A DNA stretch of 61,381 nucleotides from Thermoleophilia bacterium (lineage in GTDB: Bacteria > Actinomycetota > Thermoleophilia > Gaiellales > Gaiellaceae), in contig JAICSH010000008.1 in the NCBI GenBank assembly GCA_025936995.1, forward strand, positions 1 to 61,381, in the 5' to 3' direction. This document shows, piece after piece, positions 59,410-61,381 of this stretch. Position 1 is the first letter of the stretch; each line of letters opens with the position of its first letter. The notes under the pieces are model-generated. The model had not been told where the DNA came from. It ran no database searches and worked only from the letters and a program-made list of their open reading frames with translations. Both the position numbers and the translations under genes were made by a program.

Positions 59410-59505
59410 GTGAAGGTCGCGGTCGTAGGACACGTGGAATGGGTCGACAAACGTGGAGGAACCCATGGTTCCCCCACGAGCCCCCTCCTTCGGGCAGACC
59501 AATGA
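59410..59505 (+). other. Duplicated PfkB N-terminus: 31-codon leader ORF
   Basis: GTG at 59410 opens a 31-codon reading frame whose first 12 codons encode the same peptide (MKVAVVGHVEWV) as the start of the kinase gene at 59502. The two copies differ at five of 38 bases: the start codon (GTG versus ATG) and four synonymous third positions. The frame ends at TGA 59503-59505, overlapping the kinase ATG (ATGA). Either a translated leader coupled to the kinase or the remnant of a duplicated paralogue. Confidence 0.6.
59453..59477. repeat. Hairpin in the kinase leader
   Basis: GTGGAGGAACC (59453-59463), CAT loop, GGTTCCCCCAC (59467-59477): an 11-bp stem with one mismatch, inside the leader ORF and just before the kinase start. 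Could stall or modulate translation into the kinase gene. Confidence 0.5.
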
Positions 59506-60332
59506 AGGTCGCAGTCGTCGGACACGTCGAGTGGGTCGAGTTCGCGCGTGTCGACCGCATGCCCGAATCCGGCGAGATCGTGCACGCGCTCGAGACCTGG
59601 GAGGAGCCCGCAGGCGGTGGTGCCGTCGCGGCCGTCCAGCTCGCGAACCTCGCGGGTTCTTGCCACCTCTTCACGACGCTGGCCGACGACGAGCTCAGCC
59701 GCCGGTCGCGTGAGGAGCTCGAATCGCGTGGCGTCACGGTTCACGCCGGAGCCGCGCCGGGCGCACAGCGGCGGGCCCTGACACACGTCGACGAGGGCGG
59801 CGAGCGCACGATCACCGTGCTCGGCGACAAGCTGCTCGCGTCCGGCGAGGACGGCTCGCTCCCGTGGGAGGAGCTCGCGCGTTGCGACGCCGTGTACTTC
59901 GTGAGCGGGGACGTCGCGGCCCTGCGCGCGGCGCGCCGGTCCGACGTGCTCGTCGCGAGTGCCCGCGAGCTCGCCACTCTGCGCCGGGCGGCGCTGCAGG
60001 TGGACGTGCTCGTCGGGAGCGGGGAGGACGCAGCGGAGCGGTTCGAAGCGGGGGAGCTCGAGCCTCCGCCGCAGATCGTCGTCACGACGGCGGGCGCGCT
60101 CGGCGGCTGGATCCGCCCCGGCGGGCCGTTCCGGGCCGCGTCCCTGCCCGGGCCGGTGTCCGACGCCTACGGCTGCGGCGACTGCTTCGCCGCCGGGCTC
60201 ACGTACGGGCTGGCGCTCGGGAAGCCGGTCGACGAGGCGGTCGCGCTCGGCGCGCAGTGCGGGGCGGCCGTCCTCACGGGCCGAGGCGCCTACGGACACC
60301 AGCTCACGCTCGACGATGTACACGCCGGCTGA
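59502..60332 (+). CDS. PfkB-family carbohydrate/nucleoside kinase
   Basis: 276 residues from ATG at 59502. N-terminal substrate-binding segment (ESGEIVHALETWEEPAGGGAVAAVQLANLAG), middle VVTTAGALGGW, and the C-terminal PfkB motif DAYGCGDCFAAGLTYGLALG with catalytic Asp 227; the usual GAGD reads GCGD. Phosphorylates a sugar or nucleoside, unknown which. Its 5' end is duplicated upstream (59410-59505) with an ATGA overlap. Confidence 0.87.
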   Translation: MKVAVVGHVEWVEFARVDRMPESGEIVHALETWEEPAGGGAVAAVQLANLAGSCHLFTTLADDELSRRSREELESRGVTVHAGAAPGAQRRALTHVDEGGERTITVLGDKLLASGEDGSLPWEELARCDAVYFVSGDVAALRAARRSDVLVASARELATLRRAALQVDVLVGSGEDAAERFEAGELEPPPQIVVTTAGALGGWIRPGGPFRAASLPGPVSDAYGCGDCFAAGLTYGLALGKPVDEAVALGAQCGAAVLTGRGAYGHQLTLDDVHAG

Positions 60333-60357
60333 GCACGTGTCCGGTAGGGTCGTTCGC

Positions 60358-60837
60358 ATGAGCCAGCTCGCTGCGGGCCCTGCTGCTCGCGCAGTGCTGT
60401 CGGTCCCGTCCGATCCCGACCGGATCGGGCACGACTGGCTCGGGACGCTCGCCGAGGTACCGCTGTTCGCCGGCCTCTCCAAGCGCCACCTGCGGCGGAT
60501 CGCCGAGCTCGCCCGGCTGCGCCGCTTCGCGCCGGGCTCGGCCATGGTCCGCACCGGCGACTCCGGCCGGGCGTTCTTCGTCGTGCTCGACGGGAACGCG
60601 AAGGTCGTCCGGGCCGGTGGCCGCGCACGCCGCATCGGTGCCGGCGACTACTTCGGCGAGATGGCCCTGCTCGACGACGCGCCGCGCTCGGCGGACGTCG
60701 TCGCCGACGGAGAGGTGCTCGCGCTGACGATCGACCGCTCCGGCTTCTCCAAGCTCCTCCGCTCAGAGCCCGCGCTCGCGCAGGCGCTCCTGCGCACGCT
60801 CGCCGCTCGTCTCCGCGCGGCCGAGTCCGCGGTCTAG
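60358..60837 (+). CDS. Cyclic nucleotide-binding domain protein
   Basis: A 159-residue protein with one CNMP-binding domain. LAEVPLFAGLSKRHLRRIAEL near 30-50, GSAMVRTGDSGRAFFVVLDGNAKVV and the phosphate cassette GDYFGEMALLDDAPRSADVV with the GE and RS elements. No DNA-binding domain or enzyme fused. Second stand-alone CNMP protein in the window (with 37631-38038). 25 nt after the kinase, so likely co-transcribed. Confidence 0.87.
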   Translation: MSQLAAGPAARAVLSVPSDPDRIGHDWLGTLAEVPLFAGLSKRHLRRIAELARLRRFAPGSAMVRTGDSGRAFFVVLDGNAKVVRAGGRARRIGAGDYFGEMALLDDAPRSADVVADGEVLALTIDRSGFSKLLRSEPALAQALLRTLAARLRAAESAV

Positions 60838-60885
60838 GGCCTCGTCGCGCTGGAGGCCCGCCTGCTTCGGCGTGGTCCGAAACTA

Positions 60886-60914
60886 TGGACTTGTGGGGGA
60901 AAGTGGTTTATAGT
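60886..60914 (+). promoter_or_regulatory. mraZ promoter
   Basis: Sigma-70-like elements: -35 TGGACT (60886-60891), 17-nt spacer, -10 TATAGT (60909-60914), predicted transcription start near 60921. The MraZ operator overlaps the spacer, -10 and start, as expected for autorepression. Confidence 0.7.
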
Positions 60915-60928
60915 GGGTCGCAGTGGTG
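60894..60928 (+). promoter_or_regulatory. MraZ operator (four TGG repeats, 10-bp period)
   Basis: Four repeats TGGGG (60894), TGGTT (60904), TGGGT (60914) and TGGTG (60924), each 10 bp apart, matching the known TGGGN-N5 direct-repeat operator bound by MraZ multimers. It overlaps the promoter and precedes the ATAGGAG ribosome binding site at 60931-60937. Confidence 0.85.
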
Positions 60929-60946
60929 GAATAGGAGAACGGCCCC

Positions 60947-61381
60947 ATGCTCCTTGGCGAGTACGAGCACACGATCGACGACAAGAACCGTCTCACGCTT
61001 CCGGCGAAGTTCCGGCGGGCCTTCGAGGACGGCATCGTCGTCACCCGCGGCCTCGACGGTTGCCTCTACGCGTGGACGCCTGACGCCTGGACCAACTACC
61101 GCGACTCGACCCTCGCCACGCTGAACCCGCTGAGCCAGGAAGGCCGGCGGATGCACCGCCACTTCTTCTCCGGCGCCAGCGAGACGACGCCGGACAAGCA
61201 GGGACGGGTGAACATCCCGTCCGCGCTGCTCGAGCACGCGAAGCTCGGCCGCGACGTCGTCGTCGCCGGGGTCAACGACCGCCTCGAGATCTGGGACCGC
61301 GCAGCCTGGAAGCGCGAGCTCGCCGAGGTCGAAGGGAGTGCTGAGGATGTTGCCGAACGTCTTGCAGCCCAGGGAAGCTGA
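60947..61381 (+). CDS. mraZ: Transcriptional regulator MraZ
   Basis: A complete 144-residue MraZ ending at the last base of the window. Two AbrB/SpoVT-like repeats: MLLGEYEHTIDDKNRLTLPAKFRRAF at the start and ETTPDKQGRVNIPSALLEHA near 84-103 (the DxxGR...P pattern in each). MraZ is the first gene of the division and cell-wall (dcw) cluster and represses its own promoter. ATG with ATAGGAG nine bases upstream. The dcw genes (rsmH, ftsL and others) should lie just beyond the window. Confidence 0.97.
   Translation: MLLGEYEHTIDDKNRLTLPAKFRRAFEDGIVVTRGLDGCLYAWTPDAWTNYRDSTLATLNPLSQEGRRMHRHFFSGASETTPDKQGRVNIPSALLEHAKLGRDVVVAGVNDRLEIWDRAAWKRELAEVEGSAEDVAERLAAQGS

Overview
This is a high-GC, gene-dense chromosomal segment of a Gram-positive-type actinobacterium. 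The coding style is dominated by GC-rich third positions, frequent GTG and TTG starts, and 1 to 4 nt gene overlaps. It carries mraZ with its classic operator, DUF47 plus PiT phosphate genes, a tandem WYL regulator resembling fused PafB and PafC, and alpha/beta hydrolase-adenylate cyclase fusions. Overall this suggests a deep-branching class such as Thermoleophilia (Gaiellales/Solirubrobacterales); that placement is inference from gene style, not from a phylogeny. I see no insertion sequences, prophage, CRISPR array or conjugation genes, so the window reads as core chromosome.

Layout. 1-358: end of an rRNA operon (23S 3' end, 5S, terminator). 368-6300: an M48 membrane protease, a secreted animal-type heme peroxidase, a histidine phosphatase, an SDR, an AAC(3)-family acetyltransferase and a PRPP synthetase. 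6366-10586: dGTPase, DNA primase, tRNA-Asn(GTT) and an M32 carboxypeptidase whose start abuts the tRNA. 10621-16972: small membrane and coiled-coil proteins, a secreted subtilase, tRNA-Leu(CAG), a striking Ala/Arg/Glu octad-repeat protein and a Bcp-type peroxiredoxin. 17163-18081: hypoxanthine phosphoribosyltransferase coupled to a small endonuclease-fold-like protein.

18170-24482 is the most notable block. A DUF47/PiT phosphate uptake pair and an alpha/beta hydrolase are followed by a tightly overlapping operon: metallophosphoesterase, cyclic 2,3-diphosphoglycerate synthetase, 2-phosphoglycerate kinase and GlpX fructose-bisphosphatase. The two middle enzymes are the complete known pathway from 2-phosphoglycerate to cyclic 2,3-diphosphoglycerate, a solute known from thermophilic methanogens. 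Its presence here beside phosphate import and gluconeogenesis suggests a phosphate-rich solute or phosphate-storage role.

24559-43459: FAD oxidoreductase, a SufT-like protein, uncharacterised conserved genes, epoxyqueuosine reductase, a GAF histidine kinase, a hydrolase-cyclase fusion with degenerate active sites, the tandem WYL regulator, then central and lipid metabolism (ALDH, thiolase, 3-hydroxyacyl-CoA dehydrogenase) with two CNMP/beta-lactamase-type neighbours and an MFS transporter. 43523-46560: a secreted protein with an OmpR-type two-component system. 46587-53402: queA, a VOC protein, tgt, yajC and a fused secDF, the conserved queuosine/protein-export neighbourhood. 53618-58345: MprF-like transferase, UbiB kinase and a response regulator with a dead receiver. 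58346-61381: an ogt-ECF sigma pair, a PfkB kinase preceded by a duplicated copy of its own N-terminus, a cyclic-nucleotide-binding protein, and mraZ (start of the division/cell-wall cluster) with its promoter and four-repeat operator.
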